A stretch of 64,000 bases of DNA from Chrysomallon squamiferum (lineage: Eukaryota > Mollusca > Gastropoda > Neomphalida > Peltospiridae): positions 14,729,342 through 14,793,341 of the forward strand of contig CM022679.1 of assembly GCA_012295275.1 (NCBI GenBank). Direction: 5' to 3'. Position 1 is the first letter of the stretch, and every line of letters starts with the position of its first letter. The notes below the pieces were generated by a model. The model was not told the DNA's origin. It was given only the letters and a program-made list of their open reading frames with translations, and made no database searches. The position numbers and the translations under genes are program-made. This document shows positions 1-16,129 of this stretch, one piece after another.

Positions 1-331
1 TATTTTTATATATACTTCAAGTATTCCTATAAAAAAAACTCCTAAAAAAAACCTAATTTTTTTATGAAAAAAAAAAAAAATTTAAAAAAATAAAATAAAC
101 AAGAAGGAATTATTGTGTCTATCTATAAAAATCCAGTGTTTCAATGACTTCATACAAGTTTAACCCAGAAACTGTATACAGTGTATGCAGTGTTTCAATG
201 ACTTCATACAAGTTTAACCGAGAAACTATATAGGGCAACAGTGTCTGTCTGAGAGATCCGTTTCCTCTAGTTATTACCTGTCCTCTGTGTTGAAGGTAAA
301 CAGAACACAGACTAAGTAACTTTGATCTTAC

Positions 332-1958
<1,627 letters not shown>

Positions 1959-1969
<11 letters not shown>

Positions 1970-2147
1970 ATCGTAACACGTTTGTCAACAGTCGACTGTC
2001 AAATCGAATCTCCTGCCACGTTTCTGGCAGGTGCTTTATAGGCGAATTAGCGCGGCCTTGACCTCCGAAACTTCCGGCTTCTACCAATGAGGTAAGATAG
2101 TCCAGTTCCTTGTAGATATTATTATGCTTATTATTTCGTACTGACAT
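1959..2147 (-). other. GFPT 5' leader with a start-overlapping upstream ORF
   Basis: The minus-strand sequence upstream of the GFPT start is an open frame of 62 codons starting at 2145-2147. It runs out of frame across the GFPT ATG (1967-1969). In the spliced mRNA it would continue a few codons into GFPT exon 2 and stop there. Its product resembles nothing I know. If transcription starts upstream of 2147, this is an overlapping upstream ORF that could reduce GFPT translation. If transcription starts inside it, it is only leader. I regard it as leader, not a separate gene. Confidence 0.45.
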
Positions 2148-2377
2148 GAAATTGTCGTGCTTTGCTGACAGGTCTGAATCCGATAACCTTAATTTTATAT
2201 TTAATGTAAAGAATAATAATGTACTGGAGATATTCTAAAAACGGAAGTGCTATTGCTTTCTGGGAATGAATTAAACAAATGAAAACAAATGCTATTACAT
2301 TTTTCTTTTGTATTTGATATCTTTACCAATAGAGATCTTAAATCTCAGCTATTTTCGAAGAAGACTGACACGATAAA
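2148..2377. promoter_or_regulatory. Probable bidirectional GFPT/POLB promoter
   Basis: Only about 230 bp separate the GFPT leader ORF on the minus strand from the POLB start codon on the plus strand, and the two genes are divergent. There is no clear TATA box at a fixed distance from either start, which is common for housekeeping genes. A shared promoter is inferred from the geometry. Confidence 0.5.
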
Positions 2378-4149
2378 ATGAGCAAGCGAAAAGGCCCCGA
2401 TTCAGAAAATTTAAATGCCGAATTTAGTGACTTTTTGATGGGTAATTTACTAGTTAATTCAGTTATTTATCATTTTTTTATGAAAATTAAAATGAAATAA
2501 TGACTTTAAAAATTAAATGTTAATGAATTACAAAATTAATTATTCTATTTTTGAATATAACTTGATTCATTGATTTAAAATCATATATCTGCGTCAATGT
2601 CAGTTATATAAATTTTCTTTTATTGCACAAATTAATTCTAGCAAATTACCACATTAATACTGATACAACTTACATTATAATTAAATTTAGAAATCATTTT
2701 ACAATAGACACATTAGTGAAAAATACTGATTACAATGATCCAAGCATTTACTGCAAAAATTACATCAGATCTAGTTCAAATAATTATTAATACTGTTGAC
2801 CCTCAATTTCACAGACTTCATCAAGAAACAAATCACAAAATTTGAACTTATTGCCATTACCCACTTGAAACCTTACCTGTAGGTACTGCTAAGATATTCT
2901 GAGTCACACTATATGAACACTTTCAATCATGCTATATTTCACAGTTGCAGCTGTAACTATTCAAACAAACTTCACTCCACCTAGCCAACATTTTTCTACT
3001 GTACATTTTTTTTTTTACCTATACAGTATACTCATTTGTTTACATTGTTTTTATGTCAAAATATTGTTCTTACATTATTATGTTATATATTATATAGCTG
3101 TTATGTGTACCAAAGTTTAATCTTTTGGTAATTTTACAATTAATGTTTACTTTCAGAATCTCCCAGACTAAGACTTTTGCATTTTTCAAACCAGTGATCT
3201 CCCCTATTAGTCTGTGAAATTGAGGGTTAACAGCACTTTTGAATGAGTATTAATCATGAACTATAGTCAGAACTATAAACACAGAGTCAGAAATAGTTAA
3301 ACAAACATAGTTATATTATCATGTCATTTTTTTTATTAAAATAAATTTAATAAATTATATTTATATTATTTCTTCTATAATTAAATATATATATATATAT
3401 ATATATATCTAAATTTCAGAACTTGCTAATTATGAAAAGAATGTTAACAGAGCTCTGCATAAATACAATGCATACAGAAAGGCAGCTGGTGCCCTGGCTA
3501 AACACCCCACCAAAATTAAGAGTGGGGAGGAGGCAAAGAAACTTGTAAGTGGAAAGATATGAGTATTAATGATTACAAAAAATAGTATTGTTCTTTCTCA
3601 TTCCATTTTCTTAATTACATTTCTTTTAATATTTTGATTAAAAATTTAAAATTTCCCAATGTGCAGATGATGTATTTTGCAAATACTTTTTATTTTTTGT
3701 TTATTTTAATGCCACTCTAAAAAACCCAGAAATATAATATATATTAAAGGGAATTAAATTTACTTGATTATTTTTTAAAATTCAGTTAAATAAACATCCA
3801 TTATTGTCTGCTACTTTGGAAACAAAAATCTGGACTCTGTATATGCACTAATAATTTGGACAATCACATTTCCAAAAAACATTATTATTTAATTTTTGAT
3901 ATCCAGATTTTTCCAGAAAAAAAAAAAAAATCTTTACCATTAATGGTATTACTCAGGTTGTTTGGGTTTTTGTTTTAAAACAAACAACATATATTTTGTT
4001 TAAGAAACTGATGATTTTTATAAAATATAAATAACAGAAAATAAACTACTTTTTCATTTTATATTTTTAGGATGGAGTTGGAGCCAAAATAGCATTAAAA
4101 ATAGATGAATTTATTAAGACAGGAAAACTGTCAAAACTGGAGAAAGTGA

Positions 4150-4190
<41 letters not shown>

Positions 4191-7100
4191 CAGTTGTTGA
4201 TTATTAACATACTGGTATTATGAACTATTTGGGATAATTATTTTTGTCATCAGTAAATTGAAATAACAAGATGCTAAACCATTTATGTTAACATATGGTC
4301 ATACAACAAGCAGAGATAATATTTAATTTTGACTAAAAACTATTTGGGATAAGTGATGTTTTTGTCTGTTTGTATAATGCTGTATAGAATACATCTTCTA
4401 TTTTATAAAATTTAGTTTTTGACTAAATTATTGTTATTCTTTCAGTTTAGATATTACAGAATTCAATATTTTCATACATTTTATTTAGTTATTTTTATCA
4501 TTTCAGTGTTATGTTTAGGGGTTTTGATTTCTGGGTTATTTAACATAAATTATTATTTATTACTATTACTCTGTATTAGGGTTTAACATTTGCTAAGTTC
4601 TATTGTGTTTTTGTTGCCTCACATTGCAGAAATATATATTTTTTGGAAAACAGTTAATGAGTTTACAGTATTCAAAATCTGCCATATATATCTACAAATC
4701 AATACCTGCTTTGAGCAGTGTATAGCAAGACAGTTCAGGCAGATCTGAATTATTTATTATTGGTCTTTTAATTAACTGACTGTATCTCATTAACACTGAC
4801 ATACAGGGAAAAATGCATGAATAAATTATAGTAAAATAGGCCCTAAACTAATGGAGTAGGGTAAAAACAATTTAGGGGACCTCTTCTTTATCTTCACCCC
4901 CTAAGAAGAAAAACAGAGGAAAATATGAATCATGCATAAAAAAAATAATATCTAACATGATTTGATTTCAATAATTTGTATAACTACTCTTTTGTAGCCA
5001 TACTAAAAATTTTCATTGAATAATTTTCATAAAAATTATAGTACTTGTTAATTACATTTTTATTTATTTATATTATTATTATTATTATTATTACTTTTAT
5101 GTCATGATTTTTTCTTTTTTCTTCTTTTGTAAATTTCTTCTCAACCAAAATGTAAAGAGTAAATACATTTGTATTCGTGTTAATATGTCTGATCATGTTT
5201 CTATTGATGTGCTTGTTTTTTTTTACTATTATTATTTGTAACAACAGATTCTGTCACGTGTATTTCACATATCTGGGTTATCATTTGCTATTTTCTTCAT
5301 GCTGCTAAAAATAGATTGTTCTTTGTCATGAATTTTTTTTAGCTGAATCATATTTGAAGTTCTATAACTACATGGATATTTTTTTTTGTTATTTCTTTAT
5401 TTATATAGTTATTTATTTTATATAATGGCATATCTAGACATTTATAAAATGGGTAATTTATTCAAATGGACTCCTTGAAATGTCTATCTCTACTATGTCA
5501 TAAAAGATAGCCTTAAAAATGCAGTTTTATATCATAAAAAATAAATTGTAGATTTTATGTGATTGCTGTCAAGAAACTTTAAAAATTTATTTTTTATGGA
5601 TAATTTACTACTATAACCTTGTGGGCCCTTTAAAAGAGTAAAACAAAGAGAAAAAGAAATCTTTTTAAATTACACACAGTTAAGATTAATATATTAATAA
5701 AAAGAATATCATCTGTCACTGATAGGTCACTTTTGTTTGATCTCAATTTATCATTGTACTCTGGTGAATCATGAAATTAATAAGCTGATTTTGTTTTGTT
5801 GTTTTGTTCCCAGAAATATATTTTCTGTGGGTTAATAAATCAGAATTTCTAAGAATTGCTTTATCAGTTTTCTTCAAATGAAAAAAAATTCTTTGCAAAG
5901 ATCAGCAAATGTTTATAATTTAATTATTTAATAAACATATTTAATTAAAAACAAAATTTTTCTCCTGTTTTCTCAAACTTTCTTAATATGCTTTTGAGAA
6001 GTAAATGATATCTTACTACTTCAGTTATTTTTCAGTGGAAAGAAAATCTGTTTTGTGTGGGAGGTGTCAAAATGTCTTGGATTGTTTTTATACTAACTTC
6101 AAAGTGTTTTTTAAAATAACTGAACAATGAATATTTCAGAGACCTTTTTCTTTTAAAAATTTTGATTAGTGATAATAAATCAAGTTAAATTCTGTTAAAC
6201 AAATGGATAGCAAATTTATACGATGCAGTTTAAAAACTGTATTGTCATTTCTAAATCCTCTGACATTCAGTACTGAACAAAATGTATATATTCATTTATA
6301 AAGCAAATTTTATCTTCAAAACACCGTTAAAAACTAACACTGAACAGCATCCGTATCAAAACCACCCCAGCCAGTCACAGTACATAAACTGGATGATCAC
6401 ATGGGGATCTTTAAAAGTAGATGTGCCAGAAAAATATTAATATATACTAATAATTATTATTGCTAAATTTTATTTATTCATTTTTATATCAGTGGTTGAA
6501 TATAGTTAAATTTTATCTGTTCATATCTTGCTAAAGATGAGATAACTGCAGGATAATGATGTTGTTATCAAACAGGATAAAAAAATACACACATCCCTTC
6601 CTTTCCAAAACAGATAAACATTTCCTTAAAGGGAGATGCTCATTTAACATCTGTATGCTATATAGTGAGATACCAGTGATAATTTATTTTACTCCTACAC
6701 ATTTCAACAAACATACTCCCACACAGAGTGTATTAACCTTTGAGTCTGTAGATTTTACCAGTACTTACCTTTAGACCAGTTTAGCTGTACGTGTGTGTGT
6801 TGGGTGGTTGCACAAAAATTCACAGCTTTTTAAAATGATATTTGTAGATAGTTTTATACAACCACATATCTCCCACTTTGTTTCACTGTCTTTCACCATG
6901 TTTGAGACAGCTTCACGATTCTGTCCTCCCAGAACTTGGCATCTTTCTGGCTGATCAGCTGATCTAAATGCTTCAAAAGTCCTTGTGTGTGTGTGTGTGT
7001 GTGTGTTAATTTTTTTTTTTCCACTGTACATTGTGTGTTAAATTTTGATAGGTATATAATTAATGTATTGCATCAATGTATGTGTTATAAAAAGATGTAC

Positions 7101-10100
7101 ACAGTCACAATACATGTTGATTATTAAAACATACTCTGAAGTTGAAAAGAGAAATACATGTATGTGATTTCTTGTTACAGGTATTAATTTCATTACTGTT
7201 GTTGTGATGTTGTTCTTTTTTTAATTTAAAACTTTATAACGATTTTACTTGTAAGATCATAACATCAGCTTGATTTAAAAAAAAAAAAAATGTATAAACA
7301 AAATCTGACAAACTGAAAATAGATAAAATGGATTTAATACATTACTTTGGCTGCAGATTATTAGATAATATAAATAAAAAAAAAAAAAAAAAAAAAAATA
7401 AAAAAAATTTACATTTCTTTTCTCCTTAAAAACCCCCAGGAAAAAAGAAAGAAATAATAATAATAATTAAATTGGTTGTACAGTTTTTACACTCCATTTA
7501 GGCATGCATACATTCACATATGCACGTAACCAAGACTGTCTATAACATTATAAGTTTATTTATTTTGTAGATACGAGCTGATGATACCAACATGGCTATC
7601 AATGAATTAACAAAAATATCAGGAATTGGGTGAGTCATGACTTGAACTAAGTATAATGAGAAAATAATAATAGTATTTTGTGACAGTTCAGTCATATCAG
7701 AGAGTCTTTAAATCCAGCAATAAAAACAGATCAATGGATTTGTATTCTTACACATTGATATGTTTTATAAGATTACTGGCTTTAAAAGTAAAAGAACAAG
7801 TACAGATAAAAAAAATGTCAAAGTTACTGAAAATATTTAAATTAATGTTTGCATATTAGTTATAACCATACTGGACAGGGTTTCTTGATCCTGTTAGTTT
7901 CTTTTTACATTCTTATAAATTGCTATTTAATTTCTTATAAGTATATTTCATTGTTTATAGTAATAGAAATTAAAACTGAGAAATATTTTAGTAACATATA
8001 ATTATTATGAAAATCATATTATACTAGTAGTGACTTTGTGTTGACACTAAGAAAGGCCAGTGTAAGAAGCAGGGGCCTGTCAACAATAGTTTGAGAATTG
8101 CTTATGAAGAATATTCTAATGTGATAAAATAAATCTGAAACAGTCTGAAACAATGTTCCATCTCATCTCATTTCAACACAATAAGCCTTAGAAATTATTA
8201 CTTTAAAGATAATTATTGTTATTATTTATCTTCTTTTTACAATATTTTTGACAAAATGCTTAGTATCTTTCTTTTTTTTTTCCTGCAGTCCTGCTGCAGC
8301 TCAGAAATTAGTCTCTGAAGGAATAATGAGTATAGAAGGTTAGTTCTGAATTATGTTGTGTCACATAGAGGTTTTCAAACTTTTTTCTATCTGTACCCGT
8401 TGGAGAAAATATTTGGTTGATGCATATACTTTTTCAAATATAGCATAGTAGCTTCAATATGATTAATTATTTCATGATTAAAATGGTCACAGGTTTAATG
8501 GGTTTAAATTTTAATGCGAAATTATAATTGCTGAAAATAAAAAACATTAAATTAGTTCAGGCCTATTTTTGAATGGCCTTCTGTACAAACACTGTTTTTA
8601 CTTCTTGCACCTTCGTTTACTGAATTTTTAGTAGCATACACCCAGGGGTAAGGGTGAAAAACCTCTGATACAAGGCTGTATCATGTATGAATATCTCTTA
8701 TTATGCATCATCCACTACAAACCCTAGAGCACATTGTCTTAGTCTGGCTGTAGTTTATCCAGTATGTAGTCTTTACTTTTGCTTGATTAACTGCTTCTCA
8801 GTTATCAATGATAGGAAAAGCATATACCACATACCATGAAAGCCAGTGTTTTATATCTGTAATCTTACTCTTTTTCATTAGAAATTCTGTTTATAGAAAC
8901 TGAGTAGTCAGAAATGGTACCATTTCTTTCTTTCTTTTTAATGTTTTTTCAATGTATTAAAGCAGTGAATAATTAAAACTATTTTTACAACTTTGAGGCA
9001 GTATTTTAAAATGTAGTTCTATTGTTTTTACAGATGCAAATCAATTAAATTAAATACTTTAGAAATTAGAGCTATCATTTTTAAACAAGTGTTTCATTAT
9101 CATTAAACGGTAGATGTAGTATTTTGTTCTTATTCTTATTATTATTAATATTATTATTATTCATTTGTTGGTTACTTATTCTTTTCCATTTTTCTAGATT
9201 TAAGAAAACATACTGACAAGTTAACCAAGGGACAGATTATTGGGCTGAAGTAAGTAAGGTTTAATATTTCAGTTAATATTCTCATAGCAAAATAGATTTT
9301 AATCAGCATTTGGCTTGATATGAATGTTTTAAAGTCCTCTAATTACCAAAAGGATTTATGACCCTTAACTAAATCCATTCTGCTGTAAATTATAAAAGAT
9401 CATAAAACACCTGTTGGAACTGGATAACAAACAAAAACCTAAAGGTATTAATTCATTAGTGTTTTGTACATTTAAGGCTAATTTTAGTTTTAATAATTAA
9501 AATATTGATTATAATGTTAAATTTTTGTTATTTCTATTTTTTTTTAATTATAACTATTAATTAAATAGGCATTATGAAGACTTTGAGAAGCGTATTCCTA
9601 GAGAAGAAATGATAAAACTACGGGTAAAGATACAGTATAAACTTGTTATGTTTAAATACAGGAACAAGGTTGTTTGTTTGTTTAGTTATTTTCTTTCTTT
9701 CTTTATTTATTTATTTTTCTTTCTTTCTTTCTTTTTAAGTATTATTTGTAATGTTTTATTTTATTTTATTATTTATCTATTTTATTTTTTTATGCGTGTG
9801 TAGCAATCTATTACTGAGTTTTAAAAAATAAATTATGAAACAGCAAACTATGTAAATATTTGGTTTTTCTTTTGTGATAAATGAAGAAAACCCATAGTAC
9901 TATAGTGTTAGTATTTTTAAAAGCAGCTGTCATGAAAATTTATTCATGACAACTGCTTTTAAAAATAGTAACACTCTATAGTATTATTAGAATTTTTTAT
10001 AATATGTTTGTTTTGAGATTACATGACCATAAATAAAACCCAACCTACATGGGCATTGAATCCATAACCCATGAAACTGATCGTGTGGTGAATTCTTTGG

Positions 10101-11187
10101 AAGTACACACTAGTACGTTTGTTGTTAAAAATCAGTCAGTCACGAAATAAAAAGAAACATGAGTAAGGAAGTCTAGCATTCTCAGTAAAGTCGGCTTGTT
10201 TTGTTAGGATTCTTCCTTCATGCTGCTATTGGTGGTAGTTCAACCATGTCATTGTGGACTGTCATTTACAGCCACAGTGGGATGGTCTGGATCCTGTAAT
10301 AGCTTGAACTGAGAAGTCGTGTTGTCCTTTACCTATTTCACAACACACAGCCTTGTTGCTTTGTTCAAAAATGTCAGCTGAAATCTGGTTTTCAATCTTT
10401 GTGTTTCTGAGGGTATGAGTTACGTATCAGCACACGTTGTTGTTTTTTTGTTGTTGTTGTTGTTCAAGGAACTGACAGCTTAACATAAGTGGAGAATAAA
10501 ATCACTTCATCACATATTTTTTTTTTTTTTTTTTTTTAAATAACACAAAAGATGGGAGCATACTCCTGTATTAATGTAACTTTTAGTTTTTGCCCTAGAA
10601 TTTATTTTTTTTGTGGTAAATTTCAGGCTTTCATGATAATTATCAGATCTCTGACTTAACATGGAAAATAATAAGACAAAATCTGCAACAACAAATCACT
10701 GGGAAAACATTGGTTAATAATAGAGTCCCGATGTCCCTCCTCATATTTTTGTTAACTGTGTTTCAAGGAAAACATAATTATGTTGATCATAATTATGGTA
10801 AAATAAACAACAACTAAAGGTAGATGAATCATTCATTTGTCTGGTTTTTCTTATAACCAGTCAGAGCTATTAAAGCTGTATTCTGGTTGGGAAACCCAAA
10901 ACAAATAAATGTAAAAGAAACAATCATGTAACAGCTTGATTGTGAAGTCAGTCCTTCAGTATTCATATGTTTCATTGTAATCATCAATCAGTAACATTTG
11001 CCACATCTTTATCTTATCAAGAACAAGGATTAACAAGCCACTACAGTTACAGATTCAAAAGATGTGTTGTTTGAAAACAGTATGAATTCTTAAATATTTT
11101 TATTTCATTCAACACCATATAAAACTCAGTTTAACACATGAAATTTTGATACTATCACAGATACATATTCACATTATTGCACCCAGT

Positions 11188-11248
<61 letters not shown>

Positions 11249-13393
11249 TATATAAACATATTATATAAATAAACGTGTGTTTGTTTAATTAAAAAATAAT
11301 TGGTTTATATTATAGGATACTGCAATAGGAGCTATAAAACAACTGGATAGTCAGTATGATGCAGAAGTGTGCGGAAGTTTTCGAAGAGGTATTATTTAAG
11401 TATAATGCAGTATATTCAGTTATATATTTTATTTATATTTTTTATTTCATTAGTTTTTTTTTTTTTATATATATATATATAATTCATTCTGTTTCCATGA
11501 AATTCGTTTTTACTGAATGATCAAGTTTTAAATATTGTTTTTATAGGATCAGTTTGTTAATGGTTTTCTCATTGTTCGAATCAGAAATATATACTATTGC
11601 ATACACAAGATAACAAAATTATTATACTTCTGATATATATTTAAAGACTAAGTCTTTACTGACATCTTGCAGTAATAGTTTAAACTGTTCATATACTGAT
11701 TTATATAAAATAATTATGTTGCTTTAATTAATTGCATCTTTGAGACTGGGTTTCTGATATTGTGATTCATGATTTATCATGATTTATTTTGAATTATTTG
11801 ACGGTCTGTTTAATTATTTGTGTACAGGTGCTTCCAATAGTGGTGATATTGATATCTTACTGACTCACCCCAAATTTGTGTCAGGAGGAAAGAAAATGGT
11901 CAGTAATTTGTGTTGTTATAAGTATTTTGTTGTCAGTATTAACAATAAAGTATTGATTGATTTAGAAATATTAAATATAATGGAACTTAGAATGATTGTC
12001 TTTTATTTTTATTGTTATTATTATTTTTTAATTTAGTAAAATAATTTAATCTTATTTCAGTGCACCTACTTTTTTCTTCATCTAATTTTTTGTTTTATGT
12101 TATTAATTTCTTAAATTTTTATAAACTTCCAATTTTAGCTGATAATTCATAATTGTTTTATTATTATTATTATTTACTTCTTTTTCTTCTTTTTTCTATA
12201 TTATCATTATTAAAGCATAAACAAAATATTTAATTTTTTATTTTTCATATCTATGTGGGACATTTTCAGTGGATCTTTTAGAGAAAATTGAATATAGTAA
12301 ATATTTAATTTCATTCATTTTTCAGCCAGAATATTTGCACAAAGTTGTGAAAAAACTGGAAGAAATCAACTTTATAACAGACACAATATCTCTGGGTGAT
12401 TGTAAATTCATGGTATGTTTTAGGTCTACCACACAGTTTTTGTTAATAATATCATTCTTAATGTTTTTGTTAATGACATCATTTTGGACATGATCATGAG
12501 CTTTTCATTTTTTAATTTTCATTTCTTTTAGGCTTTTTTGTACACACAGAAGTGATGTTAATATCTAATAATAGGATTATTTGTTTTGTTTTTAGACATT
12601 TTGTTGTAATATTAAAAGTAAAAACAGATATGATCAAAAATGTTATGTGCAGTTAAGATCTTGAGTGTGTGTGTGTGTGTGTGTGTTTCTGTATATATCT
12701 AGATATAGATATATTGATAGAGATATATAGATATATATATATATAACAACCATGTGAGTAAAATTGTGCTCTATCCAGCCTACTGAAATTATATCTGTTG
12801 AAATAAAATTTCAGTTTTTGGTGTTTGAAGAACATATGTTTTTTATACATGTATGAATCTGTTTCCCATGTTATTTCTTATATTACAGCACAGTCAGTTT
12901 TTAAAAATAGCCTGTGTCTATGTAAAAATGATTTTGTTTTATTGTGTTACTCTCTGACTGGGAAGTACATGTTGTTTGTTTATTTCACAGGGGGTTTGCA
13001 GACTTAAAAAAGAAGACGATGGAACAGAATATCGATTCAGAAGAATAGATATACGGTATTTCCTAATTAGTAAATTATTCAGTAGAATAAGATATCTGAA
13101 ATGTTCTAACTTGTAAATATTATATTCGGGAAAACAGATATTCGGTATGTTCTTACTAGTAAAAATATTGAATTCACAAAATGGATATCTGTTATGTTCT
13201 TATGAGTGAAAAACTATTGTAACTGAAAATAGGTATCTTGTATGCTGTTATTAGTAAAGGATTATATTCAGTGGAATAGATAACTAGTGTGTTTTTATAA
13301 GTCAAAAATAAATCACACAAACACATTATAGTTTCATAAAGAATAGGATATATCATGAATCATGTTGTACATGAGAAAAATGCCTTTAACAAA

Positions 13394-13426
<33 letters not shown>

Positions 13427-15024
13427 AAGAATTGCTAATAATAAATAAAAATATTTTCAAAGAATATAAATGTTGGTGCTGTAATTTTTCAACTTAATAT
13501 ATTATATAGAGGAAGAATTGTTAATTATAAAAACTTTCTTCATATAACATTTTGAAACTGTTCTTAGCAAATCAGTATCTTTTTACATGTTAATATAAAT
13601 ATGTGGTGAAGTCAGGTAAAGAATTATTGTTTTTGTTTCCAGTTTGATGCCATATGATCAGTATTTTTGTGCTTTGCTGTATTTCACTGGCTCTGATGTT
13701 TTCAACAAAACAATGAGAACACATGCCCAGGAACAGGGGTTTATGCTTAACGAGTATTGTATCAGACCAGTTGGAGCCACTGGTAATTTACTATAATTAT
13801 TATTTTTATTATTATTGATAGTAGAAGTAATAGTAGTAGTCGTAGTAGTCATAGTAGTATCATTATTATTATTATTATTAATAGTAGTAGTAGTAGTAGT
13901 AATAGTAGTATCATTATTATTATTATTATTACTAGTAGTAGTAGTAGTAGTAGTAGTAGTATCATTATTAGTAACAGTAGTATAGTCATAGTAGTAGTAT
14001 TATTAGTAGTAATAGTAATAGTATTATTATTATTATTATTATTACTAGTAGTAGTAGTAGTAGTATCATTATTAATAACAGTAGTAGTAGTAGTTGTAGT
14101 AGTCGTTGTAGTATCATTATTATTAGTAGTAATAGTAGTAGTAGTAGTAGTAATAATAGTAGTAGTAGTAGTATCATTATTAATAATAGCAGTAGTAGTA
14201 GTAGTAATAGTATCATTATTATCATTGTTGTTGTTATTATTATTATCATTATCATCAGTACTCTAATACTACTGCTTCTGCTACTATTACTGTTATTGTT
14301 AATTTTAGTATTATAACCAACATTTTTACATGCTCATGTTTAGATGATGACATAATATCATTTTACTAAGGCATTTCATAGATAGAAATGAGTATCACAA
14401 GATATAAAGACCAAATAACATCTGTGCAAAATTTCAAGACTTAGGGATTTGAAAAATAATATTTTTGTGTATATTTTTAATATAAAAGAGAAAATATCGG
14501 CCTCCATGTTTATTTTGTTGTCATAGTTTGTTATTAGTAGTAATTACTGGCATGTTGTTGTTGTTACCATTATTATCAACATTATTTTATATTTTTTTAT
14601 TTAATTATTTTAACTTTAGAAAAAAATTGCAGTATTATATTTTCATTTTCATTTTATTTTATTTTTAATGATTAGAGAAATCAATGATTCTTGATATGTA
14701 TTTTTAACACATTTGGGCAGAGAAATAGCTCAGTCAAATATCAATACTTGTGTATTAATATCATACATGACATGTTTATGTCTGGCTACAGTAATGTAAT
14801 ATTTCAGTCGAAAATGTTTTTCTTTGGTGAAACAAGATAATCTGATCATTATCATCTGACATTGAATACAAAAGGTTTATATTAATTTTTATCAATATGT
14901 TTTTTTTTGTTTTTTTATTATTTTATTGTTTTGTTTTTTATTGTCTGAATTGGTTTTTATACTGATGTCAGATTACAGAAATTTGAATAATGTTATCAAC
15001 CAGTTTTCTCAGTGGTATTATTAC

Positions 15025-15061
<37 letters not shown>

Positions 15062-15091
15062 TAAATTATTATTATTATTATTATTATTTAA

Positions 15092-15142
<51 letters not shown>

Positions 15143-16068
15143 TTAAATAGAAATTAAAAAAGAACAAAATTATAGTAATTTGATGAAACCAGTAACTATT
15201 AAAACAAAGATTTACCTTGGGCAAAATAAAATATTTATGGTGCCATTGATTATGCTTTTTTTAAATTTCACATTGTTATAAACTGCCTTATTGATTCTCT
15301 AGTGTCCAGTACTTTTAATTTAAAGATTACCTATTTTCTTACCAAACTATTCAAGCATTTTGTGGTTTCTAGCACATAGCTTGCCACTTAGAAAAACAAA
15401 GTGTTATTTTATATGTTATCAAATATATGTCACTACAAAACTGTAATTTGGTAGGAACATTATTTTCTTTTACTATAACTTCAGATATGTCAATGTAATA
15501 TATTTAATATTTTTTTAATTAAAATTGTTGTTGAAAAAAATATATTGAATATTTAATCAATATAATATACATCTGTTACCAAATAGGATAATTTATCTTA
15601 CAAATTTGATTTTCTTTATGTGTTTGTGTGTATGTAAACATACATGTATAAATTTAAATTTCTTTTGCCTTATTTACATATTTTTTTTTATCTCTGCAAA
15701 TTTGATTTAATAAAAGAAAGAGTAACTAAATGTAAAATTGTTTGGCTTGGTTTGGTGGAAATTTTGCCAAACAGTGTTTCACTTTAATGTCTAAATATAA
15801 TATGTGTTTGTTTAATTAAAAACAACTAGTTTATATTACAGGATGCTGTAATAGGAACTATAAAACACTGCCATGTTGTATTTTCACTTGATAAAACTTT
15901 TGGCAGTTTTATTAGTTATTCAATCATTAGAGAACACCAAACAATAAATGGTTTACCTCAGTAGAGAAACCGCTGTAAACCAAATACATAAAAAAATTGT
16001 ATTACTACTGCTGCTGTTGCTACTAATAATTTTACCATTATTCCTATTACTACTACCATCTTTAATAC

Positions 16069-16129
<61 letters not shown>

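Noticed and set aside
13986-14255. Long Leu/Ile frame on the minus strand
   Set aside because: Entirely a triplet satellite in a POLB intron.
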